Shown one piece after another: positions 5,217 to 5,679 of a stretch of DNA of 5,679 bases. Numbering within the stretch: the first letter of the stretch is position 1; each line of letters opens with the position of its first letter. The DNA lies in contig CACVAR010000197.1 of the NCBI GenBank assembly GCA_902727905.1, positions 1 through 5,679 of the forward strand, written 5' to 3'. The notes under the pieces were generated by a model that was not told where the DNA came from, searched no databases, and was given only the letters and a program-made list of their open reading frames with translations. This DNA is from an uncultured Sulfurovum sp. (lineage in GTDB: Bacteria; Campylobacterota; Campylobacteria; Campylobacterales; Sulfurovaceae). Position numbers and translations under genes: made by a program.

Positions 5217-5679
5217 CTAAGAATTAAACACAAATAAGATTTATGTTAGAATAGTGAGATTATGGGACAAATAAAAAGAGTAGAAATAGATAAAGCGACA
5301 AGTGTAATTATCAGAGAGATAATAAAAGAAGATTATAGGTACAGAGTAAGAAAAAGAGCGAATGCGATTTTGTATAAAAGCCAAGACTATAGTGTAAAAG
5401 AGATAGCAAAGCTTTTAGAAGTTAGAGCAGATACAGTCTATGAATGGATTTGTAAATATGAGTTAGAGGGAGTAGAATCTTTTTACGATAAGCAAGGAAG
5501 AGGAAGAAAAAGTATTTTAAAAGATTCAGATGCTGATAGAATCAGAGAGTTAGTTATCAATAGTCCGTCTGTACCAGTAGCAAATGCAAAGGTCAGAGAG
5601 AAGTTAAAAATATTTGTACATGATAATACGCTAAAGAACTATTTAAAAAAAACTAAAATTGAGTTACACAAGAGTAAAG
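5217..5679 (+). mobile_element. IS630-family insertion sequence, left part
   Basis: The left end and 5' transposase region of an IS630 (Tc1/mariner-like) element; it continues past the window. The left border is placed near 5211-5220, where the HEAT gene frame stops and several TA dinucleotides (the family's target and duplication) occur in TAGTAGCTAAG. The terminal repeat cannot be confirmed without the right end. The roughly 40-nt leader before the transposase ATG is typical for these elements. It is inserted head-to-head with the gene it appears to interrupt. Confidence 0.7.
5262..5679 (+). CDS. IS630-family transposase, N-terminal helix-turn-helix part (runs off window)
   Basis: The ATG at 5262 opens a frame of 139 codons to the window end. 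Seen: a first DNA-binding HTH at about residues 29-75 (VRKRANAILYKSQDYSVKEI, then AKLLEVRADTVYEWICKYE), the linker YDKQGRGRKSIL (75-86, the family's G-R-G-R/K block) and a second winged-helix region (about 87-130). The catalytic DDE domain would lie downstream. In frame 0 the end reads LKKTKIELHKSK. In the +1 frame after the A8 run at 5645-5652 it reads LKKLKLSYTRVK, which fits the usual IS630 'L-G-L-S-Y-K-R/K' sequence better. So this is either orfA of a two-frame transposase or a frameshifted copy. Only a weak ribosome site (AGTGAG) precedes the ATG. Confidence 0.82.
   Translation, partial: MGQIKRVEIDKATSVIIREIIKEDYRYRVRKRANAILYKSQDYSVKEIAKLLEVRADTVYEWICKYELEGVESFYDKQGRGRKSILKDSDADRIRELVINSPSVPVANAKVREKLKIFVHDNTLKNYLKKTKIELHKSK

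Noticed and set aside
4984..5220. Plus-strand open frame opposite the HEAT gene start
   Set aside because: The minus strand is open and HEAT-like through this stretch; the plus-strand frame has no family features.

Overview
The window is AT-rich bacterial DNA. Its codon use, short Shine-Dalgarno sites, tight co-directional genes and Sec/beta-barrel envelope proteins suggest a Gram-negative, most likely a Campylobacterota (Epsilonproteobacteria; Sulfurimonas/Arcobacter/Sulfurospirillum-like). The taxonomic call is inference from composition and protein flavour. No marker gene is present.

Region 1 (1-3614, minus strand) is one envelope-transport locus, transcribed right to left. It starts at a candidate promoter/operator (about 3578-3614). 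Next come a six-helix membrane protein (2911-3552) and an overlapping small winged-helix regulator (2640-2921). A 109-bp spacer follows, holding a perfect 21-bp inverted repeat made of two REP-like units (2565-2618). After it come a periplasmic LolA-like 'outer membrane lipoprotein-sorting' protein (1778-2530), a beta-barrel outer-membrane protein (601-1776) and the N-terminal third or less of an RND/MMPL exporter (1-583, cut by the window edge). The last three genes are separated by 1 bp and 17 bp. They form an inner membrane pump, a periplasmic carrier and an outer-membrane barrel, probably moving a lipid or other hydrophobic substrate across the envelope. The regulator and membrane protein probably sense envelope state or substrate and control the set.

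Region 2 (3681-about 5216, minus strand) is a HEAT-like helical-repeat protein of unknown function. Its 5' end appears to be missing: the reading frame stays open and HEAT-like for 56 codons upstream of the first possible start (GTG at 5048), contains no ATG/GTG/TTG, and ends where an insertion sequence begins.

Region 3 (about 5217-5679, plus strand) is the left part of an IS630-family (Tc1/mariner-like) insertion sequence with the helix-turn-helix part of its transposase. An A8 run at 5645-5652 sits where the family-typical sequence moves into the +1 frame. This suggests either a slippage-expressed two-frame transposase or a decayed copy.

No tRNA, rRNA or CRISPR array was seen. No stretch over 300 bases lacks a gene; the largest gap (5049-5261) is explained by the truncated frame and the IS end.
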